From: an uncultured Bacilli bacterium | GTDB taxonomy: Bacteria; Bacillota_I; Bacilli_A; RF39; UBA660 | DNA length: 59,368 bases | Reading direction: 5' to 3' | Assembly: GCA_947589675.1 (NCBI GenBank) | Contig: CANQCI010000004.1 | Location: 1 to 59,368, forward strand | Shown: in pieces, positions 26,617 through 34,818 of the stretch | How the letters are laid out: the number at the start of each line of letters is the position of its first letter | Numbering within the stretch: position 1 is the first letter of the stretch | Position numbers and translations under genes: made by a program | The notes under the pieces: model-generated | Databases searched by the model: none | What the model saw: the letters and a program-made list of their open reading frames with translations, nothing else | What the model was told of the DNA's origin: nothing

Positions 26617-26847
26617 ACCCTTATAAATAAAGGAAAAATCAACTATTTAGTCGTGTTAAAAAAGAACAAAAAAATAGTAAAAAAATAGATATTTTTATAG
26701 TTTTTTTGAAAAATTTTTAAAGGGTTGTCTGTGTAGTATATGTTTGAGTTTACCATATTAAGTGATATGGTCTGTCTAGATGAAATTTAACATAATGAAC
26801 TAATTAACTTTTATATTATAATAATATTTGAAAGTGAGGAGATAGTA
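26617..26847. other. Intergenic region before the DUF1016 gene
   Basis: No gene seen. It holds a hairpin ACCATAT/ATATGGT (26753-26772) and a TATAAT at 26817-26822 that is a likely -10 element for the DUF1016 gene, about 25 bp before its start. The first part is A/T homopolymer-rich. Confidence 0.45.
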
Positions 26848-27873
26848 ATGAGTGATTTAATAAAAAAAGATGAATATTATGATGATTTTTCCAAAATTAT
26901 TGAAATGATAGAAACCAGAAAAAATAATGCTTATAGAAAAGTAAATGAAGAAATGATTTTGCTTTATTTAGAAGTTGGTAAATTTTTATATGAACTAAAG
27001 GAAAAAAGCGGATATGGAGATAAAATTACAACCAAAGCAGCGGACTTCATGAAAAATAATTATCCTGCTATTAAGGGATTCACTAAAAGAAATATAGAAA
27101 GAATGATTCAATTTTATAGTACATACAAAGATGATGAGATTGCGACACCACTGGTGACGCAATTATCGTGGACAAATAATCTTCTTATTTTAAGTGGCTC
27201 TAAAACAAAAGAAGAAAGACTATTTTATTTACAATTATCAATTAAAAACAATTATTCTAAAAGAGAATTAGATAGACAGATAACTTCATCTTATTATGAA
27301 AGATATATGCTATCTGATGGTAAGCAATTACCAACTACTAGTAAAACAATTGATGAAAATGATTATCCTAACACAAGAATTTTAGATATGTATAGCTTAG
27401 AATTTTTAGATTTGCCTAATGAATTTACAGAGAAAGATTTAAAAAATGCCATTATTAAAAATTTAAAAGATTTTATATTGGAAGTGGGGAAAGATTTTAC
27501 TTTTATTGGAGATGAATATAGAGTCCAAATTGGTAATCACGATTTCTTTATCGATTTACTATTTTATAATAGAGAATTGTCTTGTTTAGTAGCATTTGAA
27601 TTAAAATTGGGAGAATTTAAAGCAGAATATTTAGGAAAAATGAATTTGTATTTAGAGGCATTAGATAGAGACGTGAAAAAATCACAGGAAAATCCTAGTG
27701 TAGGTGTTATCTTATGTAGTTCTAAGGATAAGGATGTTGTAGAATATTCATTAAGTAAAAATATGTCACAAACTTTAATATCAGAATATAAATTGAAATT
27801 AATAGATAAGAAATTATTAGAAACAAAATTAAGAGAAATATCTACTTTAGTAGAAGAAACCAAAATAGATTAA
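26848..27873 (+). CDS. DUF1016 (YhcG-like) PD-(D/E)XK nuclease-domain protein
   Basis: 341 residues with the YhcG-family layout. The N-terminal DUF1016_N domain has the family pattern KGFTKRNIERMIQFYSTY, then PLVTQLSWTNNLLIL. The C-terminal nuclease domain carries EYRVQIGNHDFFIDLLFYNR (catalytic Asp) and CLVAFELKLGEFKAEYLGKM (ExK). Members are linked to restriction systems and are widespread accessory genes. RBS AAGTGAGGAG precedes ATG. Codons for ATPLVTQ form a 25-bp near-perfect palindrome that also occurs, perfectly, in two decayed copies downstream. Confidence 0.88.
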   Translation: MSDLIKKDEYYDDFSKIIEMIETRKNNAYRKVNEEMILLYLEVGKFLYELKEKSGYGDKITTKAADFMKNNYPAIKGFTKRNIERMIQFYSTYKDDEIATPLVTQLSWTNNLLILSGSKTKEERLFYLQLSIKNNYSKRELDRQITSSYYERYMLSDGKQLPTTSKTIDENDYPNTRILDMYSLEFLDLPNEFTEKDLKNAIIKNLKDFILEVGKDFTFIGDEYRVQIGNHDFFIDLLFYNRELSCLVAFELKLGEFKAEYLGKMNLYLEALDRDVKKSQENPSVGVILCSSKDKDVVEYSLSKNMSQTLISEYKLKLIDKKLLETKLREISTLVEETKID

Positions 27874-27949
27874 ATTGTATATTATGACATAGTCAGTTAT
27901 GACCAAACATATAAAATTCAATTATTCATAATGTACGAACTAGCCATTT

Positions 27950-27979
27950 AGAATGTTTATGCGTTCTAAAATTAAAATA
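27950..27979 (+). pseudogene. Fragment resembling the 3' end of rlmD
   Basis: The bases encode ECLCVLKLK and a stop, matching the ECVCVLKLR terminus of the methyltransferase 1.3 kb upstream, and are followed by the same AAATAAAGGAAA stretch. It suggests that an rlmD-end/DUF1016 block was duplicated and decayed. Confidence 0.6.
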
Positions 27980-28010
27980 AAATTTTAAATAAAGGAAAGA
28001 ATAAAAATGA

Positions 28011-28213
28011 TGAAATTGTCTCACCACTGGTGAGACAATTAAGCTGGACTAATAATTTACTAATATTATCTGGCATTAAAACTAAAGAAGAAAGAGAAAT
28101 TTTTGGATTTGCCAAATGAATATTTCAAAATCGATTTAAGAAAAGTCATTATTAAAAATTTGAAAAACTTTATTTTAGAAATAGGGAATTTTACTTTTGT
28201 GGGAGAAGAATAA
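28011..28213 (+). pseudogene. Decayed DUF1016 gene copy 1
   Basis: Translation gives DEIVSPLVRQLSWTNNLLIL then SGIKTKEERE, matching the intact DUF1016 protein. A frame change and an internal deletion of roughly 80 codons follow, then FLDLPNEYFKIDLRKVIIKN and LKNFILEIGNFTFVGEE before a stop, matching a later part of the same protein. The nuclease domain is gone. The palindrome at 28014-28040 is perfect here. Confidence 0.8.
28014..28040. repeat. Perfect palindrome in decayed DUF1016 copy 1
   Basis: AATTGTCTCACCA and TGGTGAGACAATT flank a single C. Related palindromes with different arms lie at 27138-27162 (one mismatch, in the intact gene) and 28378-28406. Confidence 0.85.
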
Positions 28214-28339
28214 TGCACGAACTAGCTATTTAAAATACATGGTTGTGTTAGAAAAAATCAATTAGTTTTAAAAAGTGAGCGTTCAAGTTAAAAGGGGATA
28301 TCCCATGGTATTGGAATTAGGAAAGTAGTAGAGAATTTA

Positions 28340-28413
28340 GAGAATGATTAAATTTTATAAAACTTATAAAGTTGATGAAATTGTGTCACCACTGGTGACA
28401 CAATTTAAAAATT
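28340..28413 (+). pseudogene. Decayed DUF1016 gene copy 2
   Basis: The bases encode RMIKFYKTYKVDEIVSPLVT then QFK, matching the N-terminal domain of the intact DUF1016 protein (ERMIQFYSTYKDDEIATPLV). Nothing recognisable follows. It ends around the 29-bp perfect palindrome at 28378-28406. Confidence 0.7.
28378..28406. repeat. Perfect palindrome in decayed DUF1016 copy 2
   Basis: AAATTGTGTCACCA and TGGTGACACAATTT flank a single C; 14-bp arms. Confidence 0.85.
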
Positions 28414-28457
28414 TTGAACTATAATTTCGATTATGTATATGATAATAAAATCAATAA

Positions 28458-29732
28458 TTATTCATCTAAACTATTTTCATTTAAAAGGAAGTGATATAAT
28501 CCCATAGTAACTATGCCATCATTATCAATTCTTGTTTTAATATTATCTTTTACAATAATTATTTTTTTAAAAGAGTCTTCTATATGTTTTAAAGATTGTT
28601 TTTCTTGATTATTTTTTTCATCACTTGTTAATTTATAGGAAGACTGAATATAATATTTTTTTAATCCTTTATTAACAATAAAATCAACTTCATAGTTAGT
28701 TCTTTCGGTTTTATTTTGGCTATTCTTAGTATAAACTTCCACAATTCCGATATCGACATTATATCTTCTGGCTAATAATTCATTATATATTATATTTTCC
28801 ATGATATATCCATCATCTATTTGCCTAAATTTTAATCTCGCATTGCGAAGCCCTATATCTTCATAATAATATTTATAGGGTGAATTAATATAATGATTAC
28901 CTTTAATGTCATATCTTTGGGCTTTATTTATTAAAAAGGCATCTTCAATATAACTAATATAACTATCGATAGTATTTTTATTTATTAGTTCTTCATTTTG
29001 GTTTTCTTTTAAATATTGGTTATTTATTATATTGGTAAGTCTTGTAGGATTAGTTAAAGAACCTATTTGGGATGATAATACATCAAGTATATCATTTAAA
29101 AGTTGTTCATTTTTGATATTTCGTCTTTCTTTTAAATCTTCTAAATAAGTTGTTTGATATAAATTTTTTAGATATTCAATTTTTTCTTCATCACTTTTAC
29201 ATTGTAAAATATAAGGTAGTCCTCCATATAAAACATAATCATTCCATGCTTCATCTTTATCCCCATTATAGGCTTCTAAATATTCTTTAAAAGTTAAAGG
29301 ATAAATGTGGATGATGTCGCCTCGTCCTCGAAACTCAGTACTGATATCACTTGATAACATTTTAGAATTACTTCCAGTTACATAAACATCAACATTATCT
29401 TTATATAAAAAACCATTTAATACGGGAACAAAATCATCAACTTTTTGAATTTCATCCAATAAAATATAGTACTTTTCATGGGTATTTTTAATTTGGCTTA
29501 AAAGATAATTATTTAAAACTGATGCTTGCCAATACTTTTTATTTTCCTCCGCATCAAGAGCTAGATAAATAATATGATTTTCATCTGTTTCATTTTCTAA
29601 AAGATATTTTCTAAATATTTTATTTAGTAAGTATGATTTTCCAGATTGATGTAAGCCTATTATTACTTTAATCATGTCATTATCTTGCTTTGCAATTAAT
29701 CTTTGTAAATAGTTATTTCTCTTAATTTCCAT
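28458..29732 (-). CDS. AAA_14/DUF4143 ATPase, third subfamily
   Basis: 424 residues from the chosen start. Walker A GLHQSGKSYLLNKIF near 26-40, Walker B YILLDEIQKVDDF near 93-105, sensor VYVTGSNSKMLSSD, the arginine-rich SDISTEFRGRGDIIHIYPLT, and a C-terminal DUF4143 region with YEVDFIVNKGLKKYYIQSSY where ExK is replaced by a less typical IQxSY, as seen in this branch. I choose ATG 29732, preceded by TAGGTG, over the GTG at 29741. A TATAAT on this strand lies at 29750-29755 and a 50-bp palindrome lies just upstream, the likely control site. Confidence 0.85.
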   Translation of the reverse strand: MEIKRNNYLQRLIAKQDNDMIKVIIGLHQSGKSYLLNKIFRKYLLENETDENHIIYLALDAEENKKYWQASVLNNYLLSQIKNTHEKYYILLDEIQKVDDFVPVLNGFLYKDNVDVYVTGSNSKMLSSDISTEFRGRGDIIHIYPLTFKEYLEAYNGDKDEAWNDYVLYGGLPYILQCKSDEEKIEYLKNLYQTTYLEDLKERRNIKNEQLLNDILDVLSSQIGSLTNPTRLTNIINNQYLKENQNEELINKNTIDSYISYIEDAFLINKAQRYDIKGNHYINSPYKYYYEDIGLRNARLKFRQIDDGYIMENIIYNELLARRYNVDIGIVEVYTKNSQNKTERTNYEVDFIVNKGLKKYYIQSSYKLTSDEKNNQEKQSLKHIEDSFKKIIIVKDNIKTRIDNDGIVTMGLYHFLLNENSLDE

Positions 29733-29776
29733 GCCTAACACCTATAACTATTATATATATTTTTTTTAAGTTAGCA

Positions 29777-29826
29777 ATTTCTATTTACCAAAAGTGTGTG
29801 CAGACACACTTTTGGTAAATAGAAAT
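29777..29826. repeat. 50-bp perfect palindrome (23-bp arms) between divergent genes
   Basis: The left arm begins ATTTCTATTTACCAAAAG and continues TGTGT; the right arm is its exact reverse complement; the spacer is GCAG. It lies between the divergent ATPase and MYG1 genes, so it is unlikely to be a terminator for either. One edge touches the possible -35 region (TTGCTA) of the ATPase gene. Arm length equals the 23-bp repeat period of arrays A and B, and the arm contains a TTCTAT...AAAAGTGT core reminiscent of array C and D units. Confidence 0.93.
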
Positions 29827-29852
29827 AATCACGCAAAGATTAAAATTTATGC

Positions 29853-29858
29853 TATAAT
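29853..29858 (+). promoter_or_regulatory. -10 element of the MYG1-family gene
   Basis: A consensus TATAAT lies 31 bp upstream of the TTG start; the -35 is weak and close to the palindrome's right arm. Confidence 0.5.
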
Positions 29859-29888
29859 TCAAGTAGGCAAATCAGGTGGTGATTTATT

Positions 29889-30815
29889 TTGATTAAACTT
29901 ACTAAGAATATTACCGAAGCTAATTGTATTACACATGGTAGTGTCTTTCATGCTGATGAAGTTTTTGCCACCGCTATTATAGGGAAAATAAAAGATGTTA
30001 TCTTAATGAGAGTTAATGATAATCTACCCAATATTGATAATAAAGATATTTTAATTTATGATATTGGCGGAGGGAAATTTGATCATCATCAAAATAATTC
30101 GCCAGTTCGAAAAGATGGGGTATCTTATGCTTCTTGCGGGTTAATTTGGCAAGCGTTTGGCAAGCAAGTTTTAAAAGAATTTTATAAATGTGATGATAGT
30201 ATTTTAGAAGATGCTTATAAAATACTTAATCGGGATTTAATTGAATACATCGATGCCAGTGATAATGGGGAAGTTCCTAAGTTAGATGTTCCCTATAAAA
30301 TGGTTGAGTTAGCCAATATTATCAGTGGTTTTAATCCTCGGTGGGATGAAGTAGCCAGTGAAGAGGAGAGATTTTTGGAAGCCTCTAATATTGCTAATTT
30401 GATACTAGATAATGTAGTTAAAGAAACGATATCGAAGCTAAAAGCTCGCACAATAGTGGAAGAAAAAATAACTCATGCCAAAAAGGGGATAATGATTTTG
30501 GATAAATTTTTACCTTGGAAAGAAGCTTTATTATTATCCCCAAATAAAAAGGCTCAAACCATATTTTTTGTGATTTATCCTTCGAAGCGAGGTGGGTATA
30601 ATGTTATTGGTGTCCCAAAAGAGTTAAATAGTTTTATTAATCGCAAAGATTTTCCCAGCTCTTGGCGAGGTTTAAAAGATAAAGATTTCCAAAATAAAAC
30701 AGGGGTTAAGAGTGCGTTATTTTGTCATAAAGCGGGATTTATATGTGCCGCAAAAAATTTAGATGATGCCATTAGATTAGCCAATATGGCAATGAAGGAG
30801 GAAACATGCAATTAG
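29889..30815 (+). CDS. MYG1 family protein (UPF0160, DHH-like exonuclease/phosphoesterase)
   Basis: 308 residues, full-length for the family. THGSVFHADEVFATA near the N-terminus and YDIGGGKFDHHQ carry the metal-binding His and Asp of the DHH-like fold; SYASCGLIWQAFG, SGFNPRWDE and SSWRGLKDKDF are further MYG1 signatures. Eukaryotic MYG1 is a 3'-5' RNA exonuclease; the bacterial role is not established. The start is TTG with AGGTGG upstream. It overlaps the next gene by 10 bp. Confidence 0.9.
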   Translation: MIKLTKNITEANCITHGSVFHADEVFATAIIGKIKDVILMRVNDNLPNIDNKDILIYDIGGGKFDHHQNNSPVRKDGVSYASCGLIWQAFGKQVLKEFYKCDDSILEDAYKILNRDLIEYIDASDNGEVPKLDVPYKMVELANIISGFNPRWDEVASEEERFLEASNIANLILDNVVKETISKLKARTIVEEKITHAKKGIMILDKFLPWKEALLLSPNKKAQTIFFVIYPSKRGGYNVIGVPKELNSFINRKDFPSSWRGLKDKDFQNKTGVKSALFCHKAGFICAAKNLDDAIRLANMAMKEETCN

Positions 30816-31846
30816 AAGATTTTAAAAAGGAAATTACTAATGAGGACTATGATAAAGTCTATGAGGTAATTGTTAAAAAAGATATTGAGTTAATTAACAA
30901 AATTGGAAAAATTAAAAATATTGATGTTCAAGTTGATGATGAGGATGATTTAGCTACCAGACTATATCATTATTATGCAATATTTAGGGAAGAAAGTGGG
31001 ATGTTTAAATATATTAAATATGTCGTATTTAAGTTACAAAAATATGAATATGAAGGAATAGATGAATATGATACACCTTTAGAAAGAATAAAAACCTATA
31101 TTAATGATTATAATAATTTACAAGAATTAATAAATACTTATGAAGAAGAAAAAAATAACTTAAAGAATAAGTCTATTATTGATATAAGAAAAGAATATAA
31201 AGATAAGTTTATTAATTTATTTAAAGAGATGTTAGATTATAAAAATATTTCTTATAAGCAAGATATATCTTTTTCAGAATTAATTACTAAAGTTTATCCT
31301 TCTTATTATTTCTTTGCTGATGATTTTAAAAATATTGAAAATGCAATAGAAAATGGTTATATTCAAGATGACAGTGGCGATGAAGATTATTATATTAATA
31401 AAGATGAAGACCCAGTCGAAGTAGCTCATTATTTATCTTCTATCTATAAAAGTATCAAAGATAATAATTATTACCAAACAGTAGCTTATTTATATCATGA
31501 AATTCCTTTAAAAGAAAAGGAAACTTATGAAGATATTTATAATCAAGAAAAGTTAAAAATAGTTAATATATTTAAAGAGATGTTAGATTATAAAAATATA
31601 GCATATAATGATAAAGATAATTATAGTTCTTTATTAAATAAAGTAGCTAATACTTATCCATACTTAAATGATGTTTTAAGAGGATTAGATTTTAATTATC
31701 AAGATAAAGAATATATTACGATAATTGATAGGATGAAAGATATTGAAGAAGCTTTATTAAAAAGATATAAAAACTATGAGCAAGAAATGCTGGAATATCA
31801 AAAAAAGTTAAAAGATGATTGGGATGATGAAGACTTTTTAGAATAA
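30806..31846 (+). CDS. Hypothetical protein with an internal duplication
   Basis: 346 residues, very acidic, no signal peptide. Not recognised. Two homologous segments are visible: KFINLFKEMLDYKNISYKQD near residue 135 and KIVNIFKEMLDYKNIAYNDK near residue 252, each followed by a serine/leucine stretch and a tyrosine. At the DNA level they share a 31-bp identical run. A coiled-coil-like segment lies near the C-terminus (RYKNYEQEMLEYQKKLKD). The start overlaps the MYG1 gene by 10 bp, implying cotranscription. Confidence 0.65.
   Translation: MQLEDFKKEITNEDYDKVYEVIVKKDIELINKIGKIKNIDVQVDDEDDLATRLYHYYAIFREESGMFKYIKYVVFKLQKYEYEGIDEYDTPLERIKTYINDYNNLQELINTYEEEKNNLKNKSIIDIRKEYKDKFINLFKEMLDYKNISYKQDISFSELITKVYPSYYFFADDFKNIENAIENGYIQDDSGDEDYYINKDEDPVEVAHYLSSIYKSIKDNNYYQTVAYLYHEIPLKEKETYEDIYNQEKLKIVNIFKEMLDYKNIAYNDKDNYSSLLNKVANTYPYLNDVLRGLDFNYQDKEYITIIDRMKDIEEALLKRYKNYEQEMLEYQKKLKDDWDDEDFLE
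31218..31248 (+). repeat. 31-bp direct repeat, first copy (inside the hypothetical gene)
   Basis: Identical to 31569-31599, 351 bp (117 codons) downstream in the same frame. Encodes the shared FKEMLDYKN segment. Confidence 0.9.
31569..31599 (+). repeat. 31-bp direct repeat, second copy
   Basis: Identical to 31218-31248; starts TATTTAAAGAGATG. The offset is a multiple of three. Confidence 0.9.
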
Positions 31847-31880
31847 ACAGATTAAGCATGTTAATTTTTGTTTGCTTTTT
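31845..31880 (+). terminator. Terminator after the MYG1 transcript
   Basis: AAACA pairs with TGTTT and ATTAA with TTAAT around GCATG, followed by GCTTTTT. Confidence 0.6.
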
Positions 31881-31894
31881 AGATGAGGTTAATA

Positions 31895-31900
31895 TATAAT
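31895..31900 (+). promoter_or_regulatory. -10 element of the coiled-coil gene
   Basis: A TATAAT 25 bp before the start codon, right after the terminator. Confidence 0.45.
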
Positions 31901-31924
31901 AAACGGTACTAAAAAGGAGAAAGT

Positions 31925-32806
31925 GTGAGCATGAATATAGCTATATTAGACGCTTTAACTAGTATGCAGAAATTATTTTACCTTAAATCAGAAATAGAAA
32001 GAGAAGAAAAACAAAAGGATACAGTTTTAATTGATGAAGAACAGCTAATGCAAAGTATTGATGAAGCCGAAATTAAAGTTAAAAATTTAAATTGTTCTTT
32101 AAAAAAGGCTTTTAAAAAATTAAGAGATGTAGATATTACGAAAATTGGATATAAGACTTATCGAGAACTATCTACCGATATTGAAAGAATAATGAATGAA
32201 ATTGATAAACATCAAAATTGTATTGCGAAAAAAAATCGAAGATTAGAAGCCTTAAAGGAAAAAATAAGTTCTTTAAATAATAATATTAATTCTAAAAATA
32301 AAGCTATTCAAAAAGAAATAATCATGTTACAAAGATTTATTGATAATGAAGAAATGTATCAATTAAATTTAAATATTAAAGAGTTTTTAGCAATATATGC
32401 GGATATTATTAATCAAGAATTTTTTACTTTAACTAAAAAGATTGGAAAAAATGTTATTGATATATTTCAAAATGATAATGGTTTTAATAGTAATGTAGCT
32501 CTTAAATTAATTAATATTTTATTAAATTTATATCAAAATTGTGAAAATTTAGTTATTATCAATAATAATTTAAAAGAAGATGAAGGGGACTTAAAGGGTT
32601 TAACAATTGATTTCTTTATTAGTTTTTATAATTGTTTAACGAGATTAAATAATAATATGGATATAGAAGAAGATTTAAGCAATAAATGTAACTATTATTA
32701 TGAAAATTTAGTGGCAAGTTTTAATTTATGGAATACCTATCAAAATATATTTGCTTATGAAAATGATTTAGTTAATAATACTAGGGCTTTATTATTAAAA
32801 AAATAA
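31925..32806 (+). CDS. Coiled-coil hypothetical protein
   Basis: 293 residues from GTG; ATG two codons downstream (31931) is an alternative, and the AAAGGAG site is 5 bp from the GTG and 11 bp from the ATG. Roughly residues 15-140 show heptad-rich charged helices (LKSEIEREEKQKD; RIMNEIDKHQNCIAKKNRRL; LKEKISSLNNNINSKNKAIQ), a likely coiled coil. The C-terminal half is helical without motifs. Not recognised; no membrane segments. Its 3' end overlaps the convergent C39-like gene by 12 bp. Confidence 0.65.
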   Translation: MSMNIAILDALTSMQKLFYLKSEIEREEKQKDTVLIDEEQLMQSIDEAEIKVKNLNCSLKKAFKKLRDVDITKIGYKTYRELSTDIERIMNEIDKHQNCIAKKNRRLEALKEKISSLNNNINSKNKAIQKEIIMLQRFIDNEEMYQLNLNIKEFLAIYADIINQEFFTLTKKIGKNVIDIFQNDNGFNSNVALKLINILLNLYQNCENLVIINNNLKEDEGDLKGLTIDFFISFYNCLTRLNNNMDIEEDLSNKCNYYYENLVASFNLWNTYQNIFAYENDLVNNTRALLLKK

Positions 32807-33355
32807 GATGCATTCTCTTACAGGTATTTTTCCTAAAGCAAAGTCTTTAGTGCTTTCTTCTAGAAAGCGAGTAAGCTTTACTTGGCGGTTATATAAAGAG
32901 GCTTTAAAGTTTAGTTTAAAGTCCTTATCTTTATTGTTAAAACTTTTAGGTAAGTAATAGGGGTCAAATAAATAGACCCATTTATTCGTTATTTTAGTTA
33001 CGACAACATAGTGTTCACAACTTTGATAAACACGGGCGAGGATTACGCCTTTTTTCTTTAGACATTTTTTTAAAGCATTAAGGTTTACTTCTTCTTTTAA
33101 TAATTGTTTTGCTGTTAATAAATAATTATTATTTTTACTATATTGATTAAACCATTTAGTAAATTTTTGCATAGCCTGTCGACTAGTTCCTCCCTCGCCA
33201 GGTTTATTTTGTTTATCTAAATCAAGGGTATAATAATAAATTTTTTTAATTATTATAGCTGGGATATTTTCACGGTTTTTTAAGATTAAAAAACAATTTA
33301 AAAGCGAGATTGAGGCACAATCATAAAGGGAAACTTGATAATTTAAGGGTTGCAT
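32795..33355 (-). CDS. C39-like cysteine peptidase domain protein
   Basis: 186 residues. The order Cys-His-Asp fits a C39/papain-like peptidase: SLYDCASISLLNCF (catalytic Cys at about 13), SCEHYVVVTKI (His at about 119) and WVYLFDPYYLP (Asp). It lacks a signal peptide and the transporter domains of bacteriocin exporters, so it is a free-standing domain. Substrate unknown. The final residues PVRECILFF are conserved-looking. It converges with the coiled-coil gene. Confidence 0.7.
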   Translation of the reverse strand: MQPLNYQVSLYDCASISLLNCFLILKNRENIPAIIIKKIYYYTLDLDKQNKPGEGGTSRQAMQKFTKWFNQYSKNNNYLLTAKQLLKEEVNLNALKKCLKKKGVILARVYQSCEHYVVVTKITNKWVYLFDPYYLPKSFNNKDKDFKLNFKASLYNRQVKLTRFLEESTKDFALGKIPVRECILFF

Positions 33356-33527
33356 TTTATCACCATTTTATTATATGAATTAAATTTATGAAGGAGATAA
33401 AAACAGTCTGGAAAGTTAATGAAAATATAATAAAGTTTGCTTTGTTAAAATAATTATAGCTAATTTTTAAATATTTTAAGATAAAATTGGTAAATCTATG
33501 GTATTATTAAAAGAGGTAGGGCATAAA

Positions 33528-34064
33528 ATGATAAGAAAGATGAAAAAAATATATATTATATTAACATATTCAGGGACAATGCTTTCAAGAATTATTAAAG
33601 CCTACACTAAGGATGAGTTTTCGCATGTTTCCATTGCTTTAGATAAGAATTTAAAGGAAATGTATAGCTTTGGTCGCTTAAGACCTTATAATCCTTTTTA
33701 TGGAGGTTTTGTTCATGAAGAAATTGACTCAGGTACCTTTAAGAGATTTTCAAATACCAAGTGTAGTGTATATTCTTTAGAAATTAGTCCAAAACAATAT
33801 TATAAGATAGCAAGATGTATTCGCAAATTTAAACGAAATCGCAAGAAATATCACTTTAATATCGTGGGACTTGTTGCTGTTGCCTTTGGAAAGAAAATCC
33901 AATATAAGCAAGCTTTATACTGTGCCGAGTTTGTTAAATATGTCTTGGAAGAGGCAGATTTGCCCATTAATTTACCAGAGTTAGTTAGACCCATTAATTT
34001 TAAAGATATTGAGGGATTAACTTTAATATATAAAGGATATTTACGGAAATATAATGTAAGTTAG
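33528..34064 (+). CDS. Permuted papain-like amidase (YiiX/YaeF-type, NlpC/P60 clan)
   Basis: About 178 residues from ATG 33528, chosen because AGAGGTAGG lies 7 bp upstream. The permuted NlpC/P60 order is visible: FSHVSIALDKNLKEMYSFG contains the His, and QALYCAEFVKYVLEEA contains the Cys further downstream. The family includes lipid or peptide amidases acting on cell-envelope or intracellular substrates. No signal peptide. The gene leads a long co-directional run up to 39.0 kb, with an SDR gene 16 bp later. Confidence 0.75.
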   Translation: MIRKMKKIYIILTYSGTMLSRIIKAYTKDEFSHVSIALDKNLKEMYSFGRLRPYNPFYGGFVHEEIDSGTFKRFSNTKCSVYSLEISPKQYYKIARCIRKFKRNRKKYHFNIVGLVAVAFGKKIQYKQALYCAEFVKYVLEEADLPINLPELVRPINFKDIEGLTLIYKGYLRKYNVS

Positions 34065-34080
34065 ACGAGGAGGAAAAGTA

Positions 34081-34818
34081 ATGTTAGAAGATAAAGTCGT
34101 AGTTATTACAGGAGGAACAAGGGGAATTGGTTTAGAAACGGTTAAAGTATTTAACGAACAAGGAGCTAAAGTTATTTTATTTGGCTCAAGAGAAGAAACG
34201 GTTTTAAAAGCAATAGAAGGATTAAAAAAAGAAAATATAATGGTAAAAGGATATTATCCAGATTTACTTAATTATGATGAAGTATTAAATGTAATTAAAG
34301 AAATTATTAAAGAATATGGTAAAATTGATGTTTTAATTAATAATGCGGGGATTGCCGCGAATAAAAAAATTGGGGAAACCACAGTAACTGATTTTACGAA
34401 TATCATGGATATTAATGTTACAGGTATGTTTAATACCATTAAAGCCGTAGTGCCTTTCATGCAAGAAGCTCATCAAGGCGTTATTTTAAATACTAGCTCC
34501 ATGGTAAGTATCTATGGTCAACCGAGTGGTGTTGGCTATCCGACCAGCAAGTTTGCGGTTAATGGCTTAACCAAATCCTTAGCTCGGGAATTAGCACCTG
34601 ATAATATTCGGGTTAATGCGGTAGCTCCCGGAATTATCAAAACCGATATGCTTAGTAATTTACCCAAAGAACAAATTGCTCCCTTGCTTAAAACGATTCC
34701 TTTAGGGCGAATAGGAATGCCTCGGGATATTGCCAATGCCTTTTTGTTTTTAGCAAGTGATATGGCAAGTTATATTACGGGGGTAATTTTATCAGTTGAT
34801 GGGGCGGCGCAAAACTAA
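34081..34818 (+). CDS. SDR-family oxidoreductase (FabG-like)
   Basis: 245 residues. Classical short-chain dehydrogenase: NAD(P)-binding GGTRGIG near 10-16, NNAGIA near 88, catalytic SSMVSIYG serine, YPTSKFAVNG with the YxxxK pair, and NVRVNAVAPG-like DNIRVNAVAPGIIKTDM. Similar to 3-oxoacyl-ACP reductases, but isolated from other fatty acid genes, so the substrate is open. RBS GAGGAGG. Overlaps the HD gene by one base. Confidence 0.88.
   Translation: MLEDKVVVITGGTRGIGLETVKVFNEQGAKVILFGSREETVLKAIEGLKKENIMVKGYYPDLLNYDEVLNVIKEIIKEYGKIDVLINNAGIAANKKIGETTVTDFTNIMDINVTGMFNTIKAVVPFMQEAHQGVILNTSSMVSIYGQPSGVGYPTSKFAVNGLTKSLARELAPDNIRVNAVAPGIIKTDMLSNLPKEQIAPLLKTIPLGRIGMPRDIANAFLFLASDMASYITGVILSVDGAAQN

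Noticed and set aside
29777-29826. Terminator interpretation of the 50-bp palindrome
   Set aside because: The flanking genes diverge from it, and neither side has a T run typical of intrinsic terminators at the right place.
33389-33454. Short plus-strand frame of about 21 codons (MKEIKTVWKVNEN...) before the amidase gene
   Set aside because: No ribosome site at a suitable distance, no hydrophobic or conserved character and no repeat; treated as chance.
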